Shown here: in pieces, positions 21,730-34,156 of the stretch
Position numbering within the stretch: the stretch's first letter is position 1
Layout: each line of letters starts with the position of its first letter
Source of the DNA: Sternotherus odoratus
Taxonomy: Eukaryota > Chordata > Testudines > Kinosternidae
DNA: 64,000 nucleotides
Direction: 5' to 3'
Assembly (NCBI GenBank): GCA_032164245.1
Contig: JAVMKO010000003.1
Location: 12,658,651 to 12,722,650, forward strand
The notes under the pieces: model-generated
Seen by the model: the letters and a program-made list of their open reading frames with translations, nothing else
What the model was told of the DNA's origin: nothing
Database searches by the model: none
Translations under genes and position numbers: made by a program

Positions 21730-23975
21730 GTGGCCACTGCAAAGAACTTTGAGAGTTGAATTCACTCATTACCATCCAAACTCACTCATTAACCACCAAA
21801 CTAAAGAGCAGTCTAGCCCAAGCAGCAACCTAGTCTAGATAGCAAATTTCCAGCACAGGAATGTGCTCTTTTTACTCTCAAGTTAATATAGTAGCAATAA
21901 GAGTACATAGCTCAGATCTACACGCCAGCTGGCAAACTCCCTTCATCACCCAGCTGTCTCAGGCTATCCAGCCATGTGTCTCTGCAGCTATTTAGTACAG
22001 GGAATCCTGAGGTAACGTTATCTAGTTACCTAAGACCCATTAACAACTTTTAAAGCACCACTGCAGTACTTCAGAAGAGTGTTTTAAGAGCTAATATTTG
22101 GAATATGATTTGAGCTCCTTGGTCTCCTGCAGAGCACGCAGCTCAAAGCATCCTTACTACTATGATGTATTTTTGTGGTGATGACACTTTGAGGCCCCAG
22201 TTAAGAATCAGGGCCCCAGAGTAAAGAGTAAAACAAAGACAACTCCTGCCTGGGAGAGCTCAAAGTTCACAACTAAAAACTCCATAGGAGTCTACTACTA
22301 CTAAATAGCAATTTATTTTCCATAACAAGAAGTCACGTTTTATATTTTGCCAAGATCTTTCTGGGACTTGCTGAGGACGTGATGGTTATTTAGGCTATTG
22401 AGATCCATACGTTAGCCACACTCGTGGTTTCCAAACCATGACAGAATCTGGAAATAATAAAATTATTTTTGTGAGAGCATTATCTTGACCAAATAACCCC
22501 AAGTTTGCACCATTATTTAAGAACCTGCAGGACTAGAACCAGGGAGGTTCTGGGTCACTGATGTTGCCACCTCACTGCAGGAGGCTTAGGCTGGGCTCTT
22601 GTGGGAGGACTTTGTGAGGCTGGGTTCAGCAGGAAGTGAGTGTCAGCACCTCACAGAGGATTAACAGCTATAGCGGATTGGGTGATGCGCTTTAGCTCCA
22701 GTGTAAATGGGTAGTAAAAATACGGTGCTTTGAGTGATCTCTGGTGGACTGGCTGGCACCTGTACAAGTCAGGAAGCCATGATGGGAGTTGCCTGTGGAA
22801 CAATACAGATTGCCTATCTCTCCTTCAGATCCTGTGTGTAAGAGACCACAGACTCTGGCGTCTAATGCTGCCTACCTCCTGATGTCTGATTCTTAGGTTG
22901 TCCTTTGGCCTGTCTCAAACTCTGGCCTTCTGGTACCCAACCTGGCCTGACTCCTGCTCTGACCAATAGGTATGACTACCCATGCCCCAGTCATGACACA
23001 TTAGCTGTATTCCAGACTTTGCTTCTGTATGCAAATTTTTAAAGCAATTTACATATTTATGTAGATTTTGGCTCACTTTGAAAATAATAAGCAACTCATT
23101 TTATGGGGAGAGCTATATGTTTGGAACTAAATGACTCCTAATTTGCACCCCAAAGTCTATCCCTAACTCTTGTTGGGGGCATAAAAAGTTTCAAATTAAT
23201 CTATTTATGGATTTTATAGCACTTTGCTTATTAAAATAAGTTCTTTTTTGGGGGGGAAGAGTTGTATCTGAGGCACCTCTTAATCAGATGACCCCAAATT
23301 GAAACACTTTTTCTTCCCCTGGCTCTAACGTAGGACAACAATACTATTGTGCTGATTTAGTGCCACCAGTGTTAAGGTTGCACTAGTACTTCCATTTTTA
23401 GAGGGGTGGAAAAGGTCTACAAAATTCTATGTGAGTATCATCTTTAAATGTTTATTGTAAATTGTGCATGGCTTGATTTTTTTTTCTAAAGTGGCTTGCA
23501 GAGGGAAAATATCGCTTGAGGTTTGCCATGTCTACTTAGAACAAAAAAGGGCTATGTGATAAATGTTTATAGTGGAGGACATTCCTTTGGGGACTCCTTT
23601 TTCACAGAAGCGACAGCACTTGGAGGTGTGGAACTTGTGGATGTGATTCCTGGGTTTGTGTAGATTGGATGAAATGTATAAAATGGAAAGTTGCTTATTG
23701 TTCAGGATAAATACAAGGTACTACTTTGACTACGGGGAGTGTCTTCATACCACATTAATCTGTGTTAACTACAGCTAGTTGGAATGTTTTTCTCTGTAAA
23801 ATATGCCTCACTGTTTTGCAGAGATGTATATGTGTCTAGGAAGGTTTTTGAGACTGAGAGACTCTTAATAGCTGAGTGGTTTGCATACTAGCATGGGATG
23901 AGGGAGACAACTAATATTCAAGTACCTCTGTTGCCTGATTCAGATAATTCCATAGCAGAGTCTTGAAACTGAGAC
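21730..23975. other. Intergenic, nothing recognised
   Basis: About 2.2 kb with no long frame on either strand, no clear repeat end and no motif I can name. It may be old unique sequence. Confidence 0.5.
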
Positions 23976-23979
23976 CTTG

Positions 23980-24605
23980 GTAACACTGGTACTCTATAGC
24001 GCTATAAAGCCGCCAGGAGTGCTATAACTCACTACCCATCCACACTGGCGAGGCACGTGTAGAGCGCTATAAATCCGTGGTTATACCGGTCCTGGTAATC
24101 CTCCCTTCCCAGAGGATTATCAGCTATAGTGTAGTGATCTCTGGAAATGCCCTCTAAGCTATTTAAGGCAATAGCTCTTTCCTTTGTTTTAAACTCGGCT
24201 GGAGGAATGCGGAAGTACATCTTCAGAGCTTATCTGTAACTCTGCAAATCAACAACACAAATGTTTACTGTGAGCAGTGAGAAGCAGATTAATAGGCTTT
24301 GCATTTTAAAGAGAGTTTGCTGACATGCTCTCAGCACTCCAAAAATCCACTCGTGCTCTCCCTCCACATACCCACAACACACTCCTCCTTACCCCCCTCA
24401 TTTGAAAAGCACGTTGCACCCAGCTGAATGCTGGGATAGCTGCCCATAATGCACCACTCCCATGCCAATGCAAGTGCCGCAAATGTGGCCGCGCTAGTGC
24501 AGTTGCGGCTGTCAGTGTGGACATGCCGGAGCACTATCCCTGGAGCTGTATCTGAAGGTGGGTATAACCAGAACCACTATAAAGCTGTAAGTGTAACCAT
24601 GGCCT
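23980..24605. mobile_element. DNA-transposon-like repeat with degenerate inverted ends
   Basis: The left CTATAGCGCTATAAAGCC region and the right ACTATAAAGCTGTAAGTGTAACC region are approximately inverted, and CCATCCACACTGG and CTGTCAGTGTGGACATG sit symmetrically inside. No transposase frame and no certain target duplication. Confidence 0.5.
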
Positions 24606-25152
24606 TAGTCTCCTGTACCCCAGGCCTGTACCCTAATTACCAGCCAAGACAGAACACAAATGATCACACACTTTCCTGAAAACATTTTAAAAAGTTTGTT
24701 TTCATTCCAATTTTGAAACCTCAAAAGTTGCCACAAAATGGAATTTGGCGTCCTCCAGGCTGCTCTACTGTCAACTGTACGTCAATCCTTAGCATAGGGC
24801 TCTTTATTATGAATATGTTTCTTGTTGTTCCATCAATTTCAGCACAATTGCTGAAGTTCTAACTACTTGCTTTTTTGGATTACTCTCACTCCCATTGTTC
24901 AAGAAAAGGGTGAAGACTATGTGATATGACACTGCCCTAATGCCGATGCTTACTCAAGACTTTCATTTTCCTGCTACAAATCTGAACGCTATTTTCCGTG
25001 ACACTACTTCTAAAAGAAAATCTGAGTATGTGTGTGGATTTTAGAGCACTTTGAAATATTGGCTCTTAAACTATAAAAGTTTGCTCTCTGGGCAAAACTA
25101 CCAGAAGCAGCCCCTGCAGGATGCAGCCAGCAAGCAACTAATGCATCCAATA

Positions 25153-25446
25153 CAGTAGACTCTCGATTATCCAGGATTGGATTAATCAGGATGTGGATTA
25201 ACCAGGATGTAAAAAAAAAAATATGCGGAACTCCGGGGCCAGCTCTGGCTTTGCTGCCGCCCCAAGCGCACACACAAAAAAAACCCACGAGGGCGCAGGG
25301 CAGCCAGAAAACCCCTTCTCCCCGGTGCAGGGTGGCTGGTGAACCAACCCCCACTCCCCATATTTCCTATGGATGGTGATTATCCAGGATTTTATTAACC
25401 AGAATTATTTTTTTCCCTATCATCCTGGATAATCGAAAGTCTACTG
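25153..25446. mobile_element. Tigger-like MITE, 294 bp
   Basis: CAGTAGACTCTCGATTATCC and GGATAATCGAAAGTCTACTG are inverted repeats with small differences. TA precedes the left end; the right flank reads AT. A partial relative in reverse lies at 36008-36200. Confidence 0.8.
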
Positions 25447-26520
25447 ATTACATTCAGAGAAAAATCATAGAGGACAGGACTCAGACTTGCAATACACGAG
25501 TACTCCTTTGGCTCTGTAGCCACACCATGCAAACACAGTGGTCTACATCAGAACTCCAGTCCTGCTACATATTGTGCAAATGACTTTCTCTAGGTAATTG
25601 ACTTGGATCTCCAATGTGGCTTGAGCCAACTTTAAACTGAATAACATTTTAAATATTGCTTCCTCAGAGGGTCAGTGGGTTCTGGACACTAACTGAGATC
25701 AATCATGAACAGGTTACCTTAGTCAGAACCATAGTTTGTGCCCTGAGAATGTGGAAGCGGGGTGGGTGGGTGGGGAGAGAGAAACCTGTAAAATGTGGAT
25801 GTTATGTGAATTTTTTGATGGGGAGGCTGTCTCAGAAACCCCATGATCAAACATTTGGACCACTAACCCTACTCCAGATCCCCATTCATTTTCAGGTTTT
25901 TTCAATCAATTCAGGTTTTTTCAGCAATTTTCAAGAAAATCTGAATAAGCATGTGAAGTTTAGAACGCTAAATAAAGTCAGCTGTTGAGCAATACGCTCG
26001 TCTCAGCCTTAGGTATAGTGATGCTACTGCTCCACTATAATTATCAGGTGAGTCCTTGCTAACTACCCAGACTGATTTTTATTGTTTTGTAATTAAATTG
26101 TTAGTTTGGCTTTACATTTTCCTCTGCATAGTACCTCACTGCATTCCTGAAACCTTAGAGGATGCATGCCTAGGCTATAAATATGATAGTGCATAAAATA
26201 ACAATGAAAATTGGTTGGTCCATAAATATATTAAATAAATGTTGTCCACAAAATTAATGTAATTATGGACCACAAGAAAGTCTCTGGTACATACCTGAGC
26301 GGTGTTCTGTTGTATTTACGGCCTTAATTGTTTGTTTCTATTTTGAGCCTACAAACAGGCATTGCAAGGGATGGTGGAGTGAATGGGATTATTCATGTAA
26401 GTGCTACTGACGCTAGTAAATATTTGAATGGTCAGAAAATTGGATCTGCAAAGGCAGACCCCTCTACATGTGTATAGCCCCACTGACTTCAATTGGTTTC
26501 TGGAAGGATCTGATTGGAGG
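25447..26520. other. Intergenic, nothing recognised
   Basis: No gene. CACTGACTTCAATTGG near 26481 is another copy of the recurring short palindrome. Confidence 0.4.
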
Positions 26521-26524
26521 AGTC

Positions 26525-26640
26525 ATAGATTATGGATGCCAAGGCCAGAAGGGACCATTGTGATTGTCCAGTCTGACCTCCGGTATAACACTGGCCGTAG
26601 AACATCCCCAAAATATTTCATGGAGAAAGGATTAGAGCCC
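26525..26640 (-). mobile_element. Old CR1 3' end, antisense
   Basis: GCCAGAAGGGACCATTGTGA, then CCGGTATAACACTGGCC and CCCAAAATATTTCATGG are the antisense 3' tail of an old CR1 group. Confidence 0.7.
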
Positions 26641-26941
26641 TAGACTATGATTGTCTCAGAGCAGGGGTCATGGCTCCATCTGTTTCTGGAACTCAACAAA
26701 TAATATTTAAGGTGGGGATTTTCAAGAGCTAACAGGGATTAATCATCTAACTCCCATCAGATTTCCACGAGAATCTGGCAATCCCAGCCTAATTGTGTTC
26801 AATGAGTTAAATTTGCCTTTTTTGAGGTTCTAGGAATTGGCTGGGGCTGGTGTTGCTGCTCACAGGAGCCCTGCCTGCGCCCAGCCCGAACCCTGCCTCC
26901 TCTCCCTGCATGCGGCTGGCATCCCTGCTTGTCTCCCCACA

Positions 26942-28385
26942 TAGAATCATAGACTATCAGGGTTGGAAGGGACCTCAGGAGATCATCTAGTCCAATCTCC
27001 TGTGCAAAGCAGGACCAACCCCAACTAAATCATCCCAGCAAGGGCTTTGTCCTGCCTGACCTTCAAAACCTCTAAGGAAGGAAATTCCAGTAACCCATTC
27101 AAGTGCTTCACTACCCTCCTAGTGAAAACGTTTTTCCTACTATCCAACCTAAACCTCCCCCACTGCAACTTGAGACCATTACTCTTTGTTCTGTCATCTG
27201 GTACCACTGAGAACAGTCTAGATCCATCCTCTTTAGAACCCCCTTTCAGGTAGTTGAAAGCAACTATCAAATCTCCCCTCAGTCTTCTCTTCTGTAGACT
27301 AAACAATCCAAGTTATCTCAGCCTCTCCTCATAAATCATGCGATCCAGGCCCCTAATCATTTCTGTTGCCCTTCTTTGGACTCTTTCCAATTTTTCCACA
27401 TCCTTTTTGTAGTGTGGGCCCCAAAACTGGTCACAGTACTACAGATGAGGCCTCACCAATGCTGAATAGAGAGGAATGATCATGTCCCTTGATCTGTTGG
27501 CAATGCCCCTACTTATACAACACAAAATGCCATTAGCCTTCTTGGCAACAAGGGCACACTGTTGACTCATATCCAACTTCTCATCCGCTGTAACCCCTAG
27601 GTCCTTTTATTCAGAACTGCTGCCTAGCCATTTGCTCCCTAGTCTGTAGAAATGCATGGGATTCTTCCGTCCTAAGTGCAGGACTCTGCACTTCTCATTG
27701 TTGAACCTCATCAGATTTCTTTTGGCCCAATCTTCTAGTTTATCTAGATCCGAATGTATCCTATCCCTACCCTCCAGTGTATCTACCACTCCTCCCAGTT
27801 TAGTGTCATCTGCAAACATGGTGCAGTCTACGCCATCCTCCAGATGATTAATGAAGATATTGAACACAAATGACCCCAGGACCGACCCTTGGGGCATTCT
27901 GCTTGATAATAGCTGCCAACTAGACTTAGAGCCATTGATCACTACCCATTGAGCTTGATGATCTAGCCAGCTTTCTAGCCACCTTATAGTCCATTCATCC
28001 ATCCCATACTACTTTAACTTGCTGGCAAGAACACCGTGGGAGACCATATCAAAAGCATGTCCATTGCTTTCCCCTCATCTACAGAGCCACTTGTCTCGCA
28101 ATTGGGTTAGGCAGGCATGACTTGTCCTTGGTGAATCTATGCTGACTGTTCCTGATCACTTCTCACTCCTTTTTATGCTTCAGAATTGATTTCTTGAGGA
28201 CCTGCTCCATGATTTTTTCCAGGGAATGAGGTGAGGCTGACTGGTCTGTAGTCCCTGGATCCTCCTTCTTCTCTTGTTTAAAGATGGGCACCACATCTTT
28301 AAAACTTAGACTTTTTCCAGTCCCCCAATTGCCATGAGTTTTCAAAGATAATGGCCAATGGCTCTGCAATCACATCCGCCAACTC
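26942..28385 (-). mobile_element. CR1 LINE, 1.4 kb, antisense
   Basis: The 3' end is at the left (ATAGAATCATAGACTATCAG, then GTTGGAAGGGACCTC). The minus-strand frame at 27607-28002 encodes part of the reverse transcriptase, with MPQGSVLGSFVFNIFINHLE and the catalytic MFADDTKLGG, then LHLGRKNPMHFY. A second frame (27025-27306) covers the C-terminus. Stops and shifts separate them, and the copy is 5'-truncated near 28385, upstream of the palm motifs. It is a dead insertion. Confidence 0.9.
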
Positions 28386-29205
28386 CGAAATAAGTGGATA
28401 ATTCGGAAAATGTTGGCCTGTAACAGACACTGCCTCAGTTTCTGTATCGGGTTTTTTTTATTAAAGAAAGCGAATGATGTCCTCCTGAAAGAAACTTGAA
28501 ATCTATGGATGAAAAACGATTTGAGTGGTAAGTCTTTACGGACGTACAGATATCTTGCCCCTTCAGGGCATGTTTCCCCATCCCAGTCCACTTGTTTTTC
28601 TGATTACGTCTTTGAGAGTATGTCTACATAATGGACAAAAACAGGGCAACAAGTCTCAGAGCCTGGTTCAACCAGCAATTTTATGTGCTTTGAAAATGGG
28701 GAATTTTTCAAAGCAGCATTAGACTGTCCATTGATATCTGAAAACCATGTCTAATATTTGTCTGCTTCCTGAAGCTATAAAGCATCTCATTCATGACAAA
28801 GCTCCTTGCCTTGCTTCAAAGTGTCATGGCTCTCCCTCTCTATCCCCACAGTAAACCCAGATACTTCCTAAATCCTTGCACTTTGTTACTTTATGGAGCA
28901 GCATGGGCCACCTGAAAAGCAACTGAATTCACAGGAAAGCCTCAAGCGTTTTGTCCTTACATGATCAATCGTTGCAGAGTGATTGTGTCCCTACCAATCT
29001 GCTTTATCTGTGGACCTATGAACATCAGGCCAGTCCCACACCACAGCTAAGTCTCAAGGCTTGTCTAAACGCACATGTTGCACCAGTATAGGATTTGTTG
29101 ATTGATATATATATTTAAAGAGGGAGTTTATATATATAAACTCTATTTCCATGTCATTCATTCACACCATGTCACTTATATTAGTGCATGTCACAGTAGC
29201 GCATC
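28386..29205. other. Intergenic with a possible MIR-like fragment
   Basis: TGCCTCAGTTTCTGTATC near 28430 and the ATCTATGGATGAAAAACG block near 28500 resemble MIR or CORE-SINE sequence, and a similar order occurs at about 37195-37380. An AT-rich TATATATA stretch lies at 29106-29140. No gene. Confidence 0.4.
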
Positions 29206-29218
29206 GTATTGCTAACAG

Positions 29219-29372
29219 CAGTAGGCGCACACAGTGCATTTCATTAGGGTGTGCACCCAGGGAATTTTATTTATTTATTAATTTTAAAGGTGCCACACTC
29301 TGCATTGAAAGCCACTTTTGGGGGGGGGAGGACATTAGGGCGTGCCTGGGCACACCCTATGCGCACGCCTAT
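29219..29372. mobile_element. Short hAT-like MITE, 154 bp
   Basis: The sequence GCTAACAG flanks it exactly (29211-29218 and 29373-29380). The ends CAGTAGGCGCACAC and GCGCACGCCTAT are inverted, as are GGGTGTGCACCC and GGGCACACCC inside. Confidence 0.75.
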
Positions 29373-29738
29373 GCTAACAGCATGGTATGCTGTGGGAAGG
29401 TATCTGTGTCCCGTGCAGTGCCTGTAGGCACACTGTCCTGGGGGAAGCTTTTGCAGTGTATTGTGGGACACCTGTTGACATTGTCAGGAATTGTGGGAAT
29501 TGAGGGTCAAATGTCCAGGATTCCCTTGTATCTATTCCATTATCCCCCATTCACCTGTGCCATTTTGAGACTGCTCACCACCAATATGAATGAGGCACGG
29601 AGGCATTTGGCACTGTTGTCCATTGTTACGTCAGGACACTGGGAAGGATACTGCCGGTAGATGGACTCGACAAAGAAGAACTCTCATGGGATGACAATGG
29701 GTATGGTCCTATGTGCTCTATTTACATAATGTCTTCAC

Positions 29739-30540
29739 TTGGTGCAGAGATGTTTCAGGTCTTATCCAACAAGCACTGAATGGTGGGACTGGATTGTTAT
29801 GCAGACCTTGGATGACCAGCAATGGCTCCAGAGCTTCATGATACAGAAGGCAACATTCCTGCAGCTGTGTGCTGATCTAGCCCCATGCCCTGCAGCACAG
29901 GAGCAGTGGTATGAGAGCAGTTCTTAGTGTGGAGAAACAAGCGGTGATTGCAACATGGAAGCTTGCAACTCCACCTTGCTACCTGTTAGGGGGGATTATA
30001 TTTGGGCTGGGAAAATAAACAGTGGGGGTGTCATCAAGATCTGCCAGGCAATAAATCATGTTCTACTGTACACGGTGGCCAGGTTGGGCACTGTACAGGA
30101 GATCACAGATGGCTTCAAGCAGTTGGATTTCCCTAATTGTGGTAGAGCTATAGACAGGATATATATATATTCATTCTTTGTCCCCCTCAACTAGTCTGAG
30201 TACATAAAAAGGAAGGGGTATGTCTTGATGAACGCCTTGGTAGATCAGCAGGGATGAGTTACTGTCACTAAAGTCAATTGATCCAGAAAAGTCCATATTC
30301 TAGAATATTCAGAACTAATGGACAGCTAGAAAGCGGGACTTCTTTTCTGGACAGTCGAACTGATAATAGCGTTTCTGTGCTAATCATGATTCTGGATTAT
30401 CCTGTTTATCCTTATTTCCCTGGCAGCTGAAGGTGTACAACAGATGGATAGAGGCAAGGAGCAGTTTAATGATCACCTAAGTAGCTGAAGAATGAATGTG
30501 GAGTACGCTAATGGAGCTAAAGGACAGGTAAAGGAGTTTC
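29739..30540 (+). pseudogene. PIF/Harbinger transposase remnant
   Basis: A HARBI1-like DDE transposase relic, not a host gene. In one frame, EWWDWIVMQTLDDQQWLQSF and KATFLQLCADLAP (29739-29927) match the segment before the catalytic core. After an in-frame TAG at 29925 the frame resumes with KICQAINHVLL, RLGTVQEITDGFKQLDFPNC and AID (30153-30155 is the first catalytic Asp codon). Another TAG at 30192 is followed by SEYIKRKGYVLMNALVDQQG in the same frame. Near 30440 RGKEQFNDHLS marks the later core. At least three stops make it non-functional. Element ends were not located. Insertion predates decay, and nothing nearby suggests domestication. Confidence 0.82.
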
Positions 30541-30639
30541 ATGATACACCTTGCGCATAGTGAGGAAAATATTTCATCTGTTCTATCTGCTTCTTGGGAA
30601 CTGCATAACATTTGTGAAACTAAGGGAGAAATAAATTAA

Positions 30640-30960
30640 TAGACTCATAGATTTCAAGGCCATAAGGGACCCCTGTGATCATGTAGCTTGTCTTCCTGTA
30701 TAACACAGGCCATAGAACTTGCCCAAAGTAATTCTTGGAGCAGATCTTTTAGGAAAATGCCCAATCTTGATTTAAAATTTCCAGTGATGGAGAACTGACC
30801 TCAGCACTTAGAAAATTGTTCTAATGGTTAATTATCCTCACTGTAAAAAATGTATACCTTATTTCCAGTCTGAATTTGCCTGGCTTCAACTTTCAGCCAT
30901 TAGAGCATGTTCTACCTTTCTTTGCTAGATTGAAGAGCCCATTATTAAATATTTGTTCCC
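30640..30960 (-). mobile_element. Old CR1 3' fragment, antisense
   Basis: AGATTTCAAGGCCATAAGGG, GCCATAGAACTTGCCCAAAG and ATTTCCAGTCTGAATTTGCC are the same old antisense CR1 tail as at 3035 and 62585. Confidence 0.75.
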
Positions 30961-31419
30961 CAGGCAGGTACTTATAGATTGTAAACTGTGGTGTTACTGT
31001 GGCATTCAGAGAATGAATAGAATCTCCAGGGTGTGAGAGCTGACTGTTGGAGGAGGCAATTGGTTTTAGGCTAGCCTGAGTTTAGGTGCTCTGTATATAT
31101 GTTAACCATGTACCTAACAAGGACTGTTAAATTACTCACAATGAATTATTATTAGGACTAGTGGATTACTTGAATATAAAACAATACACAGTACTAGGAG
31201 TGAAGGAAGTGATAAAAAGAACTAGAAGAAATTAAACAAACAAAGAAAACCCTGAGGTAAAAGTTACTCAGCAGTGAACAACAAGTTTGAATGAAATAAG
31301 ATGGATCAATTAAGGGTTCCCATATTTCTAAAAATGTTAAGAAATTTTTCAGATAGTTGAAAAAAAGGTTTAAACAAGAATTTGATTATTTTTTGATGGC
31401 ATCTGGATCTACTCATAAG

Positions 31420-31812
31420 CAGGGCTGGCGACAGAAATTTGGGGGCCCCCTACTCTGATAGTTTGGGGGGCCCCCCAGCCCAGCCCAGCCCAGCCGGCGC
31501 TCTCTCCCCCCCCCCCGCCAGCTGACAGCTGGCGGCAGCGGGAGCGAGAGCGGCATGACCCGCCCTTTCTCCCCCCCTCCCCTCCCCTCCTCTCCCCCGG
31601 ACAGTGCTGCTGCCGCCGGCCGGGCTCACAGCTCCTGCCGGGGCCGGGCGTGCTTGTCCGGGGGAGAGCCACGCCGCCTCCCCGCCCCTTCCCCGCTCTC
31701 CAGGTCCGGCGACGAGGGGGGACGACAACGGGTACAGCTGTGTACCGGGGCCCCCCTAAAGTCGGGGGCCCGGTACAGCTGTACCCGTAGTACCCCCCTG
31801 TCGCCGGCCCTG
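31420..31812. mobile_element. Non-autonomous hAT element inside Gypsy gag, 393 bp
   Basis: CAGGGCTGGCGACAG and CTGTCGCCGGCCCTG are inverted ends. The exact 8-bp duplication CTCATAAG (31412-31419, 31813-31820) proves insertion into the gag sequence. A related left end starts at 47278. Confidence 0.95.
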
Positions 31813-32022
31813 CTCATAAGGAAGATGAACAAAAGATTACCATCTTTTTGATACAGAAGCTATTGAATTATATAATTCATTTGCTCTTAATGTTGTAGAC
31901 CAAGCCGACTATGAGTTTGTCTTAAACTGAGGAATATTGTTTACCAAAAATAAATGAAACATCTGACAGATTTCAGTTTCACTCAAGTCGCTTCCTCCAT
32001 TTAATTTTTATCTAAAGATAAG

Positions 32023-33052
32023 TGTGACACTCTGTACCCCATGTTCACCACTTTTATAATCTATTTTGTACAAAGTATGCCTTGTGAGATTTAATTTGAA
32101 AACACATAATCTGTTGAATATTATTATCCTCTTGACATGTGTGTAGTATCACTGCATATGACATTGAGATTTTACTGTATGATTGTTATTGAAATATATT
32201 ATAGTTCTGGGTAATGTCCACAAACCATTTTCTCAGAGAAAAAGACACGATGACATGCCCGCAAGGTGCTAAAAAGCCTTCACCTACTTAACTATCCATT
32301 CACCAGCAGAGAAGGTATAAATAAGAAATTTACATTGCATTGCAAGAACATTTCAAACCTCACATGTACAAGGGACTGCCTGTTGTCATGATCAGCAAGG
32401 ATGTTTCTAGCACAAGAAATTGAGCTATAAAGAGGAAGGAGAACACTTCACCTCTCCTCCTTCCATCTCTTCTCATAATAATAATGACTCTGAAAAGGGA
32501 TGCAACCTGTGAAATGCATTACAGTTTATGGTCAGAGAGCCATTTTGCTTTTAATTTCATTTTAGGAGTTTGAATTTTTATCTTTTTATTTCCTTGGTAA
32601 CCAGTCCTGACTTATATGCATCTATACTTGTAATCAATTAACATTTATCTTTATGTAGTTAATAAACTTATCTTAATGTTTTATTTTGACCAGTGTGTGG
32701 GGAACCTCTACTTGAAAATACAAAGCTAGTGCATAATCATTACAGATTTATCACAGATTTATGGTGAGCTTACACTGTCCTGAGAGAGTATTGAGCAGTG
32801 CAAGACACACATTTCTGGGGAACAAGGCTGGGACTGAAGAATATGCAGGTCTTGCCCTGTATATAACTCATGAGTGGCTGGGAGAGTATTCATGTAACAT
32901 AGCTGGGAGTGATTTTACATGCTAGAGGCCGTATGTGAGCAGGCCAGGGGTGGCTGTTCTGACAACAAAGCAGTGTAAAAGGCACCTCAGGTGATAGAGT
33001 TAAGGGGACATTACTGTTCAATAGTCCAGATTGTACCCTGGGGAATGTCACA
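32023..33052 (+). mobile_element. Solo LTR inside Gypsy gag, 1030 bp
   Basis: TGTGACACTCTGTACC at the start and GGGGAATGTCACA at the end share a TGTGACA/TGTCACA inverted terminus. Flanks ATAAG (32018-32022) and AGAAG (33053-33057) agree at four of five bases. An AATAAA lies near 32661. Because gag-like sequence continues on both sides, this is an insertion into the Gypsy copy, not that copy's own LTR. Confidence 0.75.
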
Positions 33053-33309
33053 AGAAGTCAGACGTGTAATTTCCAGAATCCATCTGAGTGAATGATATAA
33101 GATCAAATTGTGATGGGTATAAAAAAGCAGTGTAAGAAAGACTGTTAGAAGTGCCAGCTCTAAATCTGGGGGGAAAAATTGCCTAATTGTTGAATTTAAT
33201 CAATGATTGCCCACTTTAGAAAGAAAACCAACTGATAAGTATATAGACTTAATAAGAAAAAAGTAAAAAACAGAGGGAAAGTATTAAAGTAAAAATGTAT
33301 TAGCATATG

Positions 33310-33575
33310 AAAGAGAGGCAGGTAGCGATTGATCTGTTAGCGATCGATTTCTCACATCTGGTGAAGACGCGTGAAATCAATCACCTGCGGTGCCTCCTTT
33401 GACTCTGGAACTCCAGCTTGCTGGGAGGCACAAACTGGAGTCAACGGGGGAGCACGCCGCCGACTGCCGCCGCCGTGAGAACGGCAGGTAAGTCGGCTGC
33501 ATATACGCAAACCTCAGCTACGTGAAGTCGCGTATCTGCAGTCGATCCCCCCCGTAGTGAAGACCAGCCCTAGAT
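33310..33575. mobile_element. MITE of the GAAGACCAGCCC family, copy 1
   Basis: AACTCCAGCTTGCTGGGAGG, CGCCGCCGACTGCCGCC, GGCAGGTAAGTCGGCTGCA and AGTGAAGACCAGCCCT occur in the same order at 36480-36718. It interrupts the Gypsy remnant. Confidence 0.72.
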
Positions 33576-34156
33576 GTGGAAGAAGGCAGCAACTCAGACA
33601 ATGTTCAACATATGGTCCAACTTGCTATATCTGCAAGAAACACAATTGTGTAGCAAAAGTTTGTAAATAGAGAAATCTGGAAAAACTTAGAAATATATAT
33701 TTATTCAAAAGTCAAGTCTCTGAGAAGATAGCAAGCAAAGAATATAGAACTGACATTGCAGATGAAAGAAAAAAAATTCTGAGTATTTTGAAACAGTCAC
33801 TCTGTGAACTACAAGGAGGATTGGACAATTACTACTATCTACTAATGGAACATTTATTTCATAGCTAATAGATACAGGTGCACAAGCTAATGTAATTTAG
33901 AAGAGATTATAAAATGTCTAAAAATAAAATGTAGTGAGAGAACAAATACATGATAATTTACAATCTTATAGTGGTGATAAAATTCCTGTTATGGGTACTT
34001 GAATTATAGGTCATACTTAGAGATAATTTAGAAAATGTCAGATATATAATAGTTACAGGACATAGTTTTTCTATTTTAGGTTTAGAAATAAGTTTAGCAC
34101 TAAATCTAATTGGTAGAATTCAGACTACTCTGGATTCTGAAACACTGGAAGTAGAA

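Larger units (their letters stand above)
31301..34120 (+). pseudogene. Decayed Gypsy-type gag-protease region, split by three insertions
   Basis: Pieces of one LTR-retrotransposon internal region are in order. Gag begins about 31301 (ATGGATCAATTAAGG) and runs to the hAT insertion at 31420. It continues at 31821 with DEQKITIFLIQK in one frame and YNSFALNVVDQADYEFV in the next. It stops at the LTR at 32023. After 33053 a DQIVMGIKK piece continues gag. Past a MITE (33310-33575) a zinc-knuckle-like CYICKKHNCVAKVC lies near 33628. The retropepsin motif DTGA is at about 33871-33882, with an ILGLE block near 34075. Multiple stops and shifts show it is dead. RT and integrase were not seen. A hAT fragment starts at 34157. 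Gypsy assignment is from motif resemblance. Confidence 0.75.

Noticed and set aside
29151..29660. 169-codon + strand frame
   Set aside because: It runs across a short hAT MITE and non-coding flank and shows no domain; the transposase-like sequence starts only after it.
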